The notes below the pieces were generated by a model. It was given only the letters and a program-made list of their open reading frames with translations. It was not told where the DNA came from and did not search any database. This document shows, piece after piece, positions 43,801 through 53,256 of a stretch of 64,000 bases of DNA; position 1 is the stretch's first letter, and each line of letters starts with the position of its first letter. The stretch is from NCBI GenBank assembly GCA_003054665.1, contig QAYY01000013.1:248001-312000 (forward strand). Direction: 5' to 3'. This DNA is from Opitutaceae bacterium EW11 (lineage in GTDB: Bacteria > Verrucomicrobiota > Verrucomicrobiia > Opitutales > Opitutaceae). The translations under genes and the position numbers were made by a program.

Positions 43801-43939
43801 CGACGGTCCCGGCGTTCGGGCAGAACATCGGCACAATCTTCGTTGGCTAAAGCACTGACAATCCGTGTTTCCCGCAGGAAAACTGCAATGATTGGGGTGT
43901 TTCCTTGTGCTTCGCTGGAGGGGAGACCTCCCCTAGAGC

Positions 43940-46900
43940 CTATCGCTGCTCGTTGTTTTCCGCGGGCGCGAGCGAGCCGTCGGGCTTTTCCTCCGTGTAG
44001 GTGTCCTCGACGAGCATTTTCAGCGTTCGAGCGAGATCGTTCACGTTGTACGGCTTGGGGACCATCGCCTTGAAACCATACGCCCGATAATTGGCGAGGA
44101 CGGGATCGCTGGAATAGCCGCTCGACACGATCGCTTTCACTTCGGGGTGGCGCTTGAGGAGCTCGCGCATGGCGTCCTTGCCGCCCATTCCGCCGGGGAT
44201 GGTGAGATCCATGATCACGACATCGTACGGATCGTTTTCGTCGAGGGCGGTCTCGTAGGCGTCGAGCAACCGCTGGCCCTCTTCCACGAGAGTGTGCCGA
44301 TAGCCGAGGCGGCGCAGCAGGGTCGCGGCCACGCGCCGGATCGCCTCATCGTCGTCCATGAACAGCACGCGATAGTGTCTCGCGAACTCCGGCGCGGGAA
44401 GGGCGGGGGCGGGGAATGGCTCGGTGGAAGACACGAGTACCGGACTATCGGCGGCAGGGAGCCAGATGCGAAAGGTGGTGCCGCGGTCGAGGGCCGATTC
44501 CACTTCGATATGGCCACCGTGTTTTTTCACGATCGAGCGCACCGTCGCCAGGCCGAGGCCGCTGTTCTGCGGTTTGGTCGAGAAATACGGATCGAATATC
44601 CGGCGCAAATGCTCGGGCGCGATTCCTGGACCGTTGTCGCTCACCGTCAGCTTGAGGTACCGCCCCGGCTTCAACATCGAGTCGTCCTTCTTGACCTCGT
44701 CGTTTTCGAGAAAGAACCGGAGCGAGCCGCCGTTGGGCATCGCCTGCGAGGCGTTGAGGACGAGATTGTGGACGACCTGGCCGATCTGCCCCTTGTCGAC
44801 GTTCGCCGGCCAGATGTCGGGGGCGGTCACGAATTCCGCCGCGAGTTGGGAGCCGTGGAGGGCGAATTTTGCGGCTTCACGGACAACCTCCTCCAGCGAG
44901 ACGGCGCCGCGAATCGGGTCACCGCCCTTGGCAAACGTCAGCAGCTGTTGCGTGAGATCGCGGGCCCGCATCGCTCCGCGGACGGCGTCGCGCAGGAGTT
45001 CGCCGACTGCCTCGGCCACGGCATTGTCGGAGAGCGAGAGTGTGATGTTGCCCACCACGACGGTCAGCAGGTTGTTGAAATCGTGGGCGATGCCGCCGGC
45101 GAGAACGCCGAGCGATTCGAGCCGGGAGGAGCGCTCGAGTTCGGCTTCCATCCGCGCCTCCTTCTCCATCTGCCGCCGGATGAGTTCGGTCTGCTGCCGG
45201 ACCCGGCGCCGCAGCAGCAGGACGCCGACGACACCCACGATGGAGCAGACGGTGAGCACGCCGACGGCCGCAAGCGCCCGTTTCGCGGTCCACCAAGGAC
45301 GCGGTTTGGTGATGAGAATGTCCTCCGGCGTCCGAAGCTGCACGTTGAACGAAAAGGGCTGGCCGTATTCGTCCTGTTCGAGCCGATACACGCCTGTCGC
45401 GGTGGCTTGGGCCCAGAGTTCCCATTCCCGGGCGGCCGGGGTGTTCGGGGAAAAGCCTTCGGCGACACATTCGATGATGGCGTCCTCGCTCTGCAGCGTG
45501 ATGCGCGGACGCTCGGCCCGCAGCGAAACGTCGATGATCGTTCCGTGAACCTGAACGACGCGTCCGTCGAGGTGGGGTTGGAGCGCCTTTCCGGACGGAA
45601 GCGTCTCCGGCTTCAGCGAGACCTCCAGCTGGGTCCTGCGGTAGACGGCTTCACGGAGCACGGTGCGGCCGCCCTCGCGTCCGGGCAGGCCCACGACCTC
45701 GACGCGATCGCCCGGCGAAAGCGGAAGCGTCTGGCGGCTAAGCACGCGGAGGGCGTTGGTGCCGTCTTGGAGCGACAGGTAGCGCCCCGGTAGATGCATC
45801 GTGACCACGCCGGCGGTGCGGACCCAGCGATTGCGTTCCTGGAAGAAGCCGAACTGCCCGATTTCGGAGATCGAAAACTGCGGGACCGAGAACGGGTCTT
45901 GGGGGAAGGGCTCCTCCACCCGCAGGTCCTTGAGCGAAGACATCCGGAGCTGGATTCCGCTGACGCGTCCCCGCTCGTCGAATACAGCGCCGACCACGCC
46001 CTTCAGGTGCACGACGGAATTCAGGTAGGCGTCGGCCGCGGGGTCGTCGGGAAGCACGGCGGAGAACTCGCCCGTCGGGGTGGTGAGATCGAGATGGAGT
46101 GTCTTGCCCTTGCGCCCCACTTGCCGGAGGTAGCCGGACATTTCCACCCACTGCGACTCGCCGACGCCGGCAAGCGCCTGGTCGAGAGTGACCGGCCGGG
46201 CCGGAGGCAACGCGATGTCGCTGCCGCTGCTCAGGTGGCTGGAGCGTATCAGCCGCGTGGATCCGTCGGTCGCGGATACGCCCGTCACCTCGGCGAAAAT
46301 GCCCTGGTGAATCTCGATGGACGGTTTCTGCCCGGAGCAGTCGACCCGGACGCCGCCGCTCGAGTCCTGAAGGAAAAACAGGCTGCCGTCGGGCGCCACC
46401 CAGGTGACCACGCCCGTGATCCGCGCCGGGATTTCGAGCCGGGCCTTGTCCAGGCTGAGCGAGCGGACTTGATCCGCGAGTCTCAGCCGGCCGGGCAGGG
46501 CGGAGCCGAGTCCGGAGTTCGAGACGAGGATGGATTTCGGGGGACGCCGGTAGAGCGTCCGGAAAATGGTCGTGGTGATCCCTTTCACCTCCGGCGTGCC
46601 GATGACTTCGATGGTCTCGCCGGGGTTCAGCGAGTCGGTTTGAACGGCATCCAGCGTTGCTTGGCCGGTGTCGTCGCGCAGCACGATGGAGAATCCGGCC
46701 CGCTGCTCAACCACCTTGCCGACGAGGTGAACGTATTCGTTGGGTGACGCGCTCCCGAGAGAGTCGATCGCCGAGATGGGCAAAGCGAAACGCGGATCGG
46801 TGAGGAGAGAGCCGTGGGTCTGGATGTAGTCCGGACCTGCGTTCCAGAGCTCGATCTGCTTCAGCTGCCCGGCGGAGTCGGCGTTCTGGAGGAAAACTCC

Positions 46901-47563
46901 TTCGATGGAGATGAAGCTGCCTTCGTACTGTGGGACCGCCCTGTTGTCGTCGATCCAGACCCGGCCCAGCACCTTCTTGCCTTCGACGATCAGACTGAGC
47001 GCGAGATGGTTTGGCGTCAGTTGCTCCTGCCGATCCACAAAACCGCTGAGAGCGACCATGTGACTGTTGAGGCGTTTCCAACTGAAGAGAATCGCGTTCG
47101 CCTCGATCGCGGAAATCTTCGCGTTCTCGTCGACGACGGTCACCTGGGCGGCACGCCCGTCGATGCCGATGGCGGTGATCGCACCCTCGCCGCGAATGCG
47201 GATGCGCTGTCCCCTCGAGCGGATCGGGAGCGGCTTCATCTTCACGTTCATGAACGCGGGGCGCCCTCCTTCCTCTTCGCCCCAAAGCAGGCCCCAGACG
47301 GGATCGTAGTAGTAGACGACCAGCTCGAGCTCGGCGGAGTGCGGCACCTTTTTGAGTTCGTCGTCCAGATTCCAGTACTGCTCGACCGATCGGATCACCT
47401 CATTCTCGGTGGAGTATCCCGCTTTGGAATTGTCCACCGGAACCGGCTCATCCGCGAAGAGCAGTTCGGCCTGGAAAACGACCGCGAGGATGAGCAATCC
47501 GGCGACGGTCCAAGCGCCGTGCCGAGCGCCCAAACCCACGGAATGTTGACCGGATGGAGGCAA
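43940..47563 (-). CDS. Large hybrid histidine kinase with repeated beta-rich sensor domains
   Basis: A 1207-residue protein. The N-terminus has a signal-anchor-like segment (WTVAGLLILAVVFQAELLFA). About 650 residues of periplasmic sequence follow, made of at least four related beta-rich units recalling OB folds, each with phrases like LQDGTNALRV, LRDDTGQATL and LQDSSGGVRV. A membrane helix (AALAAVGVLTVCSIVGVVGVLLL-type, in part), HisKA with GIAHDFNNLLT near 828, an ATPase domain and a receiver with Asp near 1117 (IMDLTIPGG) complete it. The start is uncertain: TTG at 47563 or GTG at 47539. The ligand is unknown. Confidence 0.88.
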   Translation of the reverse strand: MPPSGQHSVGLGARHGAWTVAGLLILAVVFQAELLFADEPVPVDNSKAGYSTENEVIRSVEQYWNLDDELKKVPHSAELELVVYYYDPVWGLLWGEEEGGRPAFMNVKMKPLPIRSRGQRIRIRGEGAITAIGIDGRAAQVTVVDENAKISAIEANAILFSWKRLNSHMVALSGFVDRQEQLTPNHLALSLIVEGKKVLGRVWIDDNRAVPQYEGSFISIEGVFLQNADSAGQLKQIELWNAGPDYIQTHGSLLTDPRFALPISAIDSLGSASPNEYVHLVGKVVEQRAGFSIVLRDDTGQATLDAVQTDSLNPGETIEVIGTPEVKGITTTIFRTLYRRPPKSILVSNSGLGSALPGRLRLADQVRSLSLDKARLEIPARITGVVTWVAPDGSLFFLQDSSGGVRVDCSGQKPSIEIHQGIFAEVTGVSATDGSTRLIRSSHLSSGSDIALPPARPVTLDQALAGVGESQWVEMSGYLRQVGRKGKTLHLDLTTPTGEFSAVLPDDPAADAYLNSVVHLKGVVGAVFDERGRVSGIQLRMSSLKDLRVEEPFPQDPFSVPQFSISEIGQFGFFQERNRWVRTAGVVTMHLPGRYLSLQDGTNALRVLSRQTLPLSPGDRVEVVGLPGREGGRTVLREAVYRRTQLEVSLKPETLPSGKALQPHLDGRVVQVHGTIIDVSLRAERPRITLQSEDAIIECVAEGFSPNTPAAREWELWAQATATGVYRLEQDEYGQPFSFNVQLRTPEDILITKPRPWWTAKRALAAVGVLTVCSIVGVVGVLLLRRRVRQQTELIRRQMEKEARMEAELERSSRLESLGVLAGGIAHDFNNLLTVVVGNITLSLSDNAVAEAVGELLRDAVRGAMRARDLTQQLLTFAKGGDPIRGAVSLEEVVREAAKFALHGSQLAAEFVTAPDIWPANVDKGQIGQVVHNLVLNASQAMPNGGSLRFFLENDEVKKDDSMLKPGRYLKLTVSDNGPGIAPEHLRRIFDPYFSTKPQNSGLGLATVRSIVKKHGGHIEVESALDRGTTFRIWLPAADSPVLVSSTEPFPAPALPAPEFARHYRVLFMDDDEAIRRVAATLLRRLGYRHTLVEEGQRLLDAYETALDENDPYDVVIMDLTIPGGMGGKDAMRELLKRHPEVKAIVSSGYSSDPVLANYRAYGFKAMVPKPYNVNDLARTLKMLVEDTYTEEKPDGSLAPAENNEQR

Positions 47564-47677
47564 GATGATGCCGAGCGTAACCAGCTCTATTTCAATATCG
47601 ACACCGATTCCTACCTGCTGAAGCGAGCGGGTGGAGAAATACCCATTCGGCGACGCCGACTCCGCAAAAATACCGAG

Positions 47678-47697
47678 CTAGGCCTAAGTGGGCCTAG
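47678..47697. promoter_or_regulatory. Inverted repeat upstream of the 1207-residue kinase
   Basis: CTAGGCCTAAGTGGGCCTAG has 7-bp arms (CTAGGCC/GGCCTAG) and a 6-base spacer. It lies 115 bases upstream of the kinase start in a 284-base region that otherwise holds no gene. A transcription-factor site is plausible but no regulator can be named. Confidence 0.4.
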
Positions 47698-47847
47698 TTT
47701 CGTTGAGCAAGAGCCCTCAACCTTTGCCTCGGTGGGGCCCTAGTCTATGCCGCCGTCGAAACTTTGCTCACCGAAGGGGGGAGAGTGTCGAGCGAGCGAA
47801 CGCTGCCGGCGGTCGTCTGGTACGGCGCCGCCGCGAACGCGAAGCGA

Positions 47848-49155
47848 TCAGATGAGCAGCAAAGCCGGCGACTCCAGCAGCTGCTTCACGGCTGCGAGGA
47901 ATGTGGCGCCCACCGCTCCGTCGACCACGCGGTGATCGCAGGACAGCGTGATCGACATGCGGTGGCCGACGACGATCTGGTCGTCTTTCACGACCGCTTT
48001 TTTCGTCGTCGCGCCGACGGCGAGGATGGCGGCATTGGGCGGGTTGATGATGGCCTGGAAACGCTCCACGCCCATCATTCCCATGTTCGAAACGGTAAAC
48101 GTTCCGCCGGTGAACTGATCGGGCTTCAGCTTCTTGTCTTTGGCCAGCTTGCCCAGCGACTTCGCTTCCGTGCTGATCGCAAAAATCGTCTTCTGGTGCG
48201 CGTCACGGATGACGGGCGTGATCAAACCGTCCTCCATCGCGACCGCGAAAGCCACGTGCGCGGCTCCATGCTGGCGGATTTGCGCGCCTTCCCATGAGCA
48301 ATTCACCGCGGGCACCCGGCGAAGGGCCTCGGCGCAAGCTTTGAGCACGAAGTCGTTGACCGAGAGTTTCACGCCTTCCTTCTCCAGCCCGGTGTTCAAC
48401 TGCTGACGCAGTTCGAGAAGCGGGCCGGCGTCGACTTCCATCTCCGCGTAGAAGTGCGGGACCTGGCTCTTCGATTCGACGAGGCGCTTGGCAATTGTCG
48501 CCCGCATGTTGGAGACGGGGACGACTTTTTCTTCCTGAATCGGGCCCGTGCGGGCCGGCGTGCCGCCGGTGAATGCACCCGATTTTACCGGCGCAGCTCC
48601 GGCCTTGGCGGTGCCGGCCTTGTCGGCCGCGAGAATATCCGCGCGGACAATACGTCCGCCGGGCCCGGTGCCTTGCACGCGGGAAGGATCTACGCCTTTT
48701 TCCTGCGCCAGCTTGCGGGCCAGCGGGGAGATTTTCACTCGCCCTCCGGCGACCGGGGCGGGCGCGGGACTCGCGGGAGCGGGAGCGGGCGCTGGAGAGG
48801 GAGCCGGTGTGGGAGCGGCGGGCGTTTCAGCCTGAGGCTGCGGCGCGGCCGGAGCGGCCTGCGTCATGGCGGGGGCTTTGGGCGCGGGTGCCCCGGCGGG
48901 GGCCTCGACCTTCTCGCCCGGTTTTCCCACAGCGCACAGAGGCGCGCCGATCGCGACCTGCGATCCTGCGGGAGCGAAGATCTTGAGCAGCGTGCCGTCG
49001 AAGAAGCATTCGAGCTCCATCGTGGCCTTATCGGTTTCGACCTCGGCGAGCATCATGCCGGACTTTACCGGGTCGCCTTCGTTCTTCAGCCATTTGACCA
49101 GCGTGCCCACCGTCATGGTGTCGCTGAGTTTCGGCATGTCGATGATCTGGGCCAT
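47848..49155 (-). CDS. pdhC: Pyruvate dehydrogenase E2, dihydrolipoamide acetyltransferase
   Basis: A 435-residue E2 with one N-terminal lipoyl domain (lipoylated Lys43 in VETDKATMELE), an Ala/Pro linker of about 60 residues, and a peripheral subunit-binding domain (VKISPLARKLAQEKGVDPS, GTGPGGRIVRADI). The catalytic domain has active-site His408 in SCDHRVVDGA. It transfers acetyl groups to CoA in the pyruvate dehydrogenase complex. It lies downstream of pdhA and pdhB on the same strand. The E3 gene (lpd) is not in the window. A short heptamer array precedes it at 49165. Confidence 0.95.
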   Translation of the reverse strand: MAQIIDMPKLSDTMTVGTLVKWLKNEGDPVKSGMMLAEVETDKATMELECFFDGTLLKIFAPAGSQVAIGAPLCAVGKPGEKVEAPAGAPAPKAPAMTQAAPAAPQPQAETPAAPTPAPSPAPAPAPASPAPAPVAGGRVKISPLARKLAQEKGVDPSRVQGTGPGGRIVRADILAADKAGTAKAGAAPVKSGAFTGGTPARTGPIQEEKVVPVSNMRATIAKRLVESKSQVPHFYAEMEVDAGPLLELRQQLNTGLEKEGVKLSVNDFVLKACAEALRRVPAVNCSWEGAQIRQHGAAHVAFAVAMEDGLITPVIRDAHQKTIFAISTEAKSLGKLAKDKKLKPDQFTGGTFTVSNMGMMGVERFQAIINPPNAAILAVGATTKKAVVKDDQIVVGHRMSITLSCDHRVVDGAVGATFLAAVKQLLESPALLLI

Positions 49156-49164
49156 AGGATCAGG

Positions 49165-49199
49165 AGTCAGAAATCAGATATCAGAAGTCGGATGTCGGA
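49165..49199 (+). repeat. TCAGA-type heptamer array
   Basis: Five units in tandem: AGTCAGA, AATCAGA, TATCAGA, AGTCGGA, TGTCGGA. They lie in the 113-base gap between pdhB and pdhC. The 7-bp period is shared with other arrays in the window but the unit is different, and no facing array was found. Confidence 0.6.
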
Positions 49200-49268
49200 G
49201 GAACGGGTCCTCAGCCGGACGTTGGAACTGCGGTCCGGCACGGAGAACGCCGAAGGTTGCAGGCCGGT

Positions 49269-50243
49269 TCAGCGTGTGGCGAGAGCGGCTTTGACGATGC
49301 GTGCCGGGTTCGGCAGCTGCTCGACTTCCACCGGAGGACTGTAGATCGCCGGCGCGTCGATAGTGGCGAGGCGATTGATCGGGGCGTCGAGTTCGTCGAA
49401 CGCCTCTTTCTGCACCATGAACGCGATTTGGGAGCCGACGCTGCAGAATGGCTTTTGCTCCTCGACGATGAGGAGTCGGTGCGTTCTGCGAACCGAGGCG
49501 AGCACCGTGTCGATGTCGAGCGGGCGGATCGAGCGGAGGTCGACGACTTCCACCGAAAGGCCGTGCTGTGACTGCAGTTCCTCGGCCGCCTTCAACGAAT
49601 GGATCGCGGCGCGGCCGTACGACACGATCGTGAGGTCGGTCCCCTGGCGTTTCACGTCGGCCTTGCCGAGCGGAATCAGGTATTCCTCCTCGGGGACTTC
49701 GCCCTTGTCGCCGTACAGCATCGTGTTCTCGAGGAACATGACCGGGTCGTTGTCGCGAATAGCCGATTTCAGGAGCCCTTTCGCGTCGTAGGGCGTCGCG
49801 GGAACGACGACCTTCACGCCGGGATGATTTGCGAGCACGTTTTCCGGCGTGTGCGAGTGAGTGGCGCCGACGTTGGTGCCGCCGTTTGCCGGACCGCGGA
49901 TCACGATCGGGACATTGATCTGGCCGCCGGACATGTAGCGGACGTTCGCGGCGTTGTTCAGAATCTGGTCAAACGCGACCGAGTAGAACGACCAGAACAT
50001 CAGCTCCATGACGGGACGGACGCCGAGCATCGAGGCGCCGACGCCCATGCCGATGAATCCAGCTTCGCTGATCGGCGTGTCGACGATGCGTTTCGGGCCG
50101 AAGCGGGCCAGGAGGCCTTCGGTGACTTTATAGGCGCCGTTGAATTGGGCGACTTCCTCGCCCATGACGACCACGTTGGGATCGCGCTCGAGTTCCTCGG
50201 CCAGAGCGTGGCGGACGGCTTCGCGGTAGGTGATGACAGGCAT
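49269..50243 (-). CDS. pdhB: Pyruvate dehydrogenase E1 beta subunit
   Basis: A 324-residue transketolase-fold subunit starting MPVITYREAVRHALAEELERDPNVVVMGEEV, given in part. It has the family stretches YKVTEGLLARFGPKRIVDTPISE, GANVGATHS and VEVVDLRSIRPLD. With the alpha subunit it forms the ThDP-dependent E1 that decarboxylates pyruvate. It lies between pdhA (39 bases upstream) and pdhC. Confidence 0.95.
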   Translation of the reverse strand: MPVITYREAVRHALAEELERDPNVVVMGEEVAQFNGAYKVTEGLLARFGPKRIVDTPISEAGFIGMGVGASMLGVRPVMELMFWSFYSVAFDQILNNAANVRYMSGGQINVPIVIRGPANGGTNVGATHSHTPENVLANHPGVKVVVPATPYDAKGLLKSAIRDNDPVMFLENTMLYGDKGEVPEEEYLIPLGKADVKRQGTDLTIVSYGRAAIHSLKAAEELQSQHGLSVEVVDLRSIRPLDIDTVLASVRRTHRLLIVEEQKPFCSVGSQIAFMVQKEAFDELDAPINRLATIDAPAIYSPPVEVEQLPNPARIVKAALATR

Positions 50244-50282
50244 CGGAAACGGAAAAGAATGTAGTGCTTGAGTGGGGACGGC

Positions 50283-51383
50283 TTATTCGAAGAAGAGCCG
50301 GCCTTCGGACTTCCTCTGCTCGGGATTGTCGGCCTCCCAATAAACGTCCTTCTGGATGTCTTCCGGAGTGGGGAATGGGCTCGCTTCGGCGAAATCGGCG
50401 GCTTGGTCCGCCTCCGCGCGCGCCTCGCCATCGATCTTCTCGATCAGCTCCTGATTCAACACGCCCTCCTTGAGCAGCGTCTGTTGGAAGAGCGTGATGG
50501 GGTCCTTCGTGCGCTGATAATCCTCGATTTCGTCGCGGGTGCGGTAAGTCTTGTCCGGATCGGCGACCGAGTGGCCGCGATAACGGTAGGTGTCGATCTC
50601 AACGACGCCCGGTTTCGAGTTCTCACGCGCAGCGGTGAGGAATCGATCCATCGTGGCGCGGACGTCGTAAACGTCGTGGCCGTTGCACGTCGCCCAGGCC
50701 ATGCCGTACGCCTCGGCGCGCTGGGCCAGGCTCGTGCCCGCGGACGAACGACGTTGGCTGGTGCCCATCGAGTAGCGGTTGTTCTCGATGACAAAAATGC
50801 ACGGAAGGTCCCAAAGTGCAGCGAGGTTGAATGCCTCGTGCACGGCGCCCTGGTTCACCGCGCCGTCGCCCATGAAGGCCATCGCGGCGCCCTTCTTGCC
50901 CTGGTACTTGATCGCGTAGGCGAGGCCGGTGCCCAGCGGGATCTGCCCGCCGACGATGCCGTGCCCGCCCCAGTAGTTGCGCGACGGATCGAAGTAGTGC
51001 ATCGAGCCGCCTTTGCCCTTGGAGCATCCGGTGACCTTGCCGAACAGCTCGGCCATTAGCGGCTTTGTGTCCATGCCTACGGCGATCGCGTGGCCATGGT
51101 CGCGATACGCGGTGATCACGTGGTCGTCCGGCCCCATGAGCGAGCAGCAGCCCACGGCGACGGCCTCCTGGCCGATGTAAAGGTGGAGAAAACCGCCGAT
51201 CTTCTTCGCTTGGTAAGCGCGAAGACTGCGTTCTTCAAATCGGCGAATCCGCACCATTTTGCGGTAAAGCTCGATTCGCCCTTCCGCGTTCAGCGAGGCG
51301 TTGATCGGAGCGTTCACGCTCGATTCACCGGTGGCGGTGTTCTCAGGTTTTTTGTCGGCTTCAGCAGTCGTCTTCTTGCTCAC
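50283..51383 (-). CDS. pdhA: Pyruvate dehydrogenase E1 alpha subunit
   Basis: About 366 residues, of which the first 35 are a low-complexity Lys/Thr/Asn-rich extension. The ThDP-binding motif runs from GDGAVNQGAVHEAFNLAAL to IENN, and the phosphorylation-loop region is TYRYRGHSVADPD. It heads the pdhA-pdhB-pdhC operon. The start is taken as GTG at 51383, giving MSKKTTAEADKK; an in-frame TTG at 51440 is the alternative. Neither has a strong Shine-Dalgarno sequence. The rest of the protein is typical in length and motifs. Confidence 0.93.
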   Translation of the reverse strand: MSKKTTAEADKKPENTATGESSVNAPINASLNAEGRIELYRKMVRIRRFEERSLRAYQAKKIGGFLHLYIGQEAVAVGCCSLMGPDDHVITAYRDHGHAIAVGMDTKPLMAELFGKVTGCSKGKGGSMHYFDPSRNYWGGHGIVGGQIPLGTGLAYAIKYQGKKGAAMAFMGDGAVNQGAVHEAFNLAALWDLPCIFVIENNRYSMGTSQRRSSAGTSLAQRAEAYGMAWATCNGHDVYDVRATMDRFLTAARENSKPGVVEIDTYRYRGHSVADPDKTYRTRDEIEDYQRTKDPITLFQQTLLKEGVLNQELIEKIDGEARAEADQAADFAEASPFPTPEDIQKDVYWEADNPEQRKSEGRLFFE

Positions 51384-51592
51384 GGTAAGGAAGCTATATT
51401 CGAGGGGGACGCAGTGTCCGTCCGAGGGCTCAGAAATCAAGCGTATTGTCCCTAGGATCAGGCCTGCTTATAGTAGCGGCCCCGTAAAAAGGCTGGCCGC
51501 TCATGGCGAAGCCGGTGTGAGCCGGCGGCTCGGCGCGGCGTCTGTCGCTTCCGCGGAGCACTCCTTCGGAATGCCCGGCGGACGGTGCCGGT

Positions 51593-52099
51593 TTACTGCG
51601 GGACGATCTGTTCGATGACGACGTCGAGCGGCCGGCCCGGCGCGCAATCGACGCGCATAGCGACGAACTTGTCCTGGTACTTGTCGAAAATGGGCCACAA
51701 CGCCGTGCGGTCCGTTTCCGGAAGCGCGAGGCGATCGAGTTCGCTGCGACTGAAAAATCCAAAACGACCTTCCTCCATGTCGGGAGGAAGTTCCGGGATC
51801 GGACGTTTGCAGTGGAATAGGAAGAGCAGCCAGTGACTCTGCCCTTCGTACGCCTTCTCCGCGATCATCGCGAAGAGGTGCAGATCCGCCGGTCTGATCG
51901 CAAAACCGGTCTCTTCGAACGTCTCGCGCGCCGCACATTCGAACGGCGACTCGCCCGTTGCGACTTCGAGTTTTCCCCCGATCGGACTCCAGTTGCCGCG
52001 GTTGGGCGCTTTCGCGCGATGAAGAAGCAGCTGCTGGCCCGCTTCGTTTTCGAGGAAAACGAGGACGGCGATTTTGTAGGGAAAGCCGGCGACGGACAT
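51593..52099 (-). CDS. NUDIX hydrolase
   Basis: A 168-residue NUDIX protein. The box reads GGKLEVATGESPFECAARET then FEETGF, i.e. two residues longer than the standard spacing between the glycine and first glutamate, while the RE-x2-EE-x-G core is intact. The N-terminal strand FPYKIAVLVFLEN is typical. The substrate is not predictable. It is divergent from the exonuclease gene and lies 210 bases from pdhA. Confidence 0.83.
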   Translation of the reverse strand: MSVAGFPYKIAVLVFLENEAGQQLLLHRAKAPNRGNWSPIGGKLEVATGESPFECAARETFEETGFAIRPADLHLFAMIAEKAYEGQSHWLLFLFHCKRPIPELPPDMEEGRFGFFSRSELDRLALPETDRTALWPIFDKYQDKFVAMRVDCAPGRPLDVVIEQIVPQ

Positions 52100-52279
52100 G
52101 GACTGCGATGCAGAACCGGGTGACGGCAGAAAGGCAAGCGCGGCGCAAACGTGCGCCGTGTCGGCGGCGCCGAGCGACGGTGAAGCGCCACGAAGGTCAG
52201 CCGTGGTGAGCGCAGCAGATCCGGACGTCCGGCGCGTTTTTTCTCGCGCGGCGCTTCCTCACCCGGGCAACGTTTCGTC

Positions 52280-53161
52280 ATGTCGAAATGGCTCCTGGTT
52301 GATGGCTTCAATCTCGCGTACCGCTGTTTTCACGCGATTCCCGAGCTGACCCGCGCCGACGGTTTTCCGACGAATTGCCTCCACGGGTGGGTGAAATCGC
52401 TGTGGAAGCTCAACGATCAGGAGCGCCCCGAAGCGATTCTCGTCTTTTTCGATCTCGGCGGGGCGCAGGACAAGCTGGCGTTGCTTCCTGAATACAAGGC
52501 CCACCGCGAGGAGATGCCGGATGCGCTGGTGAGACAGCTCCCGTACGTGAAGTCGCTGACCAAGGCGCTCGGATTCGTGGGCATCGAGATGGACGGCGTC
52601 GAGTCCGACGACCTCCTCGCTTCACAGGCGAGGGCGCTCGCCTCTGCTGGACACGATGTCCTGATCGTCAGCTCGGACAAAGATTTCGCGCAGATCGTCG
52701 ACGACCGCGTGAAAATCCTGCTGCCGCCTCCGACCGCCAATCCCAAGCTCGGCTGGCGGCTGCTCGACACCTCGGGCGTCGTGGAAAAGTTCGGCGTGCC
52801 GCCGGCGCAGATCGCGGACTACCTCGCGTTGGTCGGCGACACCTCCGACAACATTCCCGGGCTCGATGGGGTGGGACCGAAGACGGCGTCCAAGTGGCTG
52901 CAGCAGTACGGAAACGTCGAGGGCGTCATTGCGCACGCGTCGGAACTGAAGCCCGATCGTTTCCAGGAAACGGTCCGATCCAGCGCGGACCTCCTTCGCC
53001 GGAATCTCAAGGTGACGACGCTGAATCTCTCCCTGCCCACGGTCGCGGCGGAAAAGACAGCGGTTCAGCCCGAGGCCTTGTTCCAGTTGCTCGAAGAGCT
53101 GGAGATGAAGTCGAGCTTGGCGGACGCGCGGAAGCGGTACGCGCAGCCCGAACTCTTCTAG
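52280..53161 (+). CDS. Stand-alone 5'-3' exonuclease (PolI N-terminal domain-like)
   Basis: A 293-residue flap-endonuclease-fold protein equivalent to the N-terminal domain of DNA polymerase I. It shows LLVDGFNLAYRCFHA, VFFDLGGAQDKLALLPEYKA, the acidic motifs MDGVESDDLLAS and IVSSDKDFAQ, and the helix-hairpin-helix region LVGDTSDNIPGLDGVGPKTA. No polymerase or 3'-5' exonuclease domain follows, so it is a free-standing form (ExoIX/Xni-like or a PolI-type exonuclease). A role in removing RNA primers or flaps is likely. Confidence 0.9.
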   Translation: MSKWLLVDGFNLAYRCFHAIPELTRADGFPTNCLHGWVKSLWKLNDQERPEAILVFFDLGGAQDKLALLPEYKAHREEMPDALVRQLPYVKSLTKALGFVGIEMDGVESDDLLASQARALASAGHDVLIVSSDKDFAQIVDDRVKILLPPPTANPKLGWRLLDTSGVVEKFGVPPAQIADYLALVGDTSDNIPGLDGVGPKTASKWLQQYGNVEGVIAHASELKPDRFQETVRSSADLLRRNLKVTTLNLSLPTVAAEKTAVQPEALFQLLEELEMKSSLADARKRYAQPELF

Positions 53162-53202
53162 CTTCAACGTGGCCGCGGCGTTATCCCGCGTCGGCGCCGG
53201 AG

Positions 53203-53231
53203 AAAAAAAAGGCGCGCTGGCAAAGCGCGCC
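53203..53231 (-). terminator. Rho-independent terminator after the response regulator gene
   Basis: Arms GGCGCGCT and AGCGCGCC (8 bp) with a 5-base loop, followed on the minus strand by eight T residues. It serves the gene ending at 53257. It sits 40 bases past the convergent exonuclease stop. Confidence 0.9.
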
Positions 53232-53256
53232 TTGAAAATCGCGGTTCTATCGACCG

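Noticed and set aside
43910-43940. Terminator after the 1207-residue kinase gene (AGGGGAG/CTCCCCT hairpin)
   Set aside because: The stem has a 2-base loop and no T run on the minus strand, so it is not convincing as a terminator.
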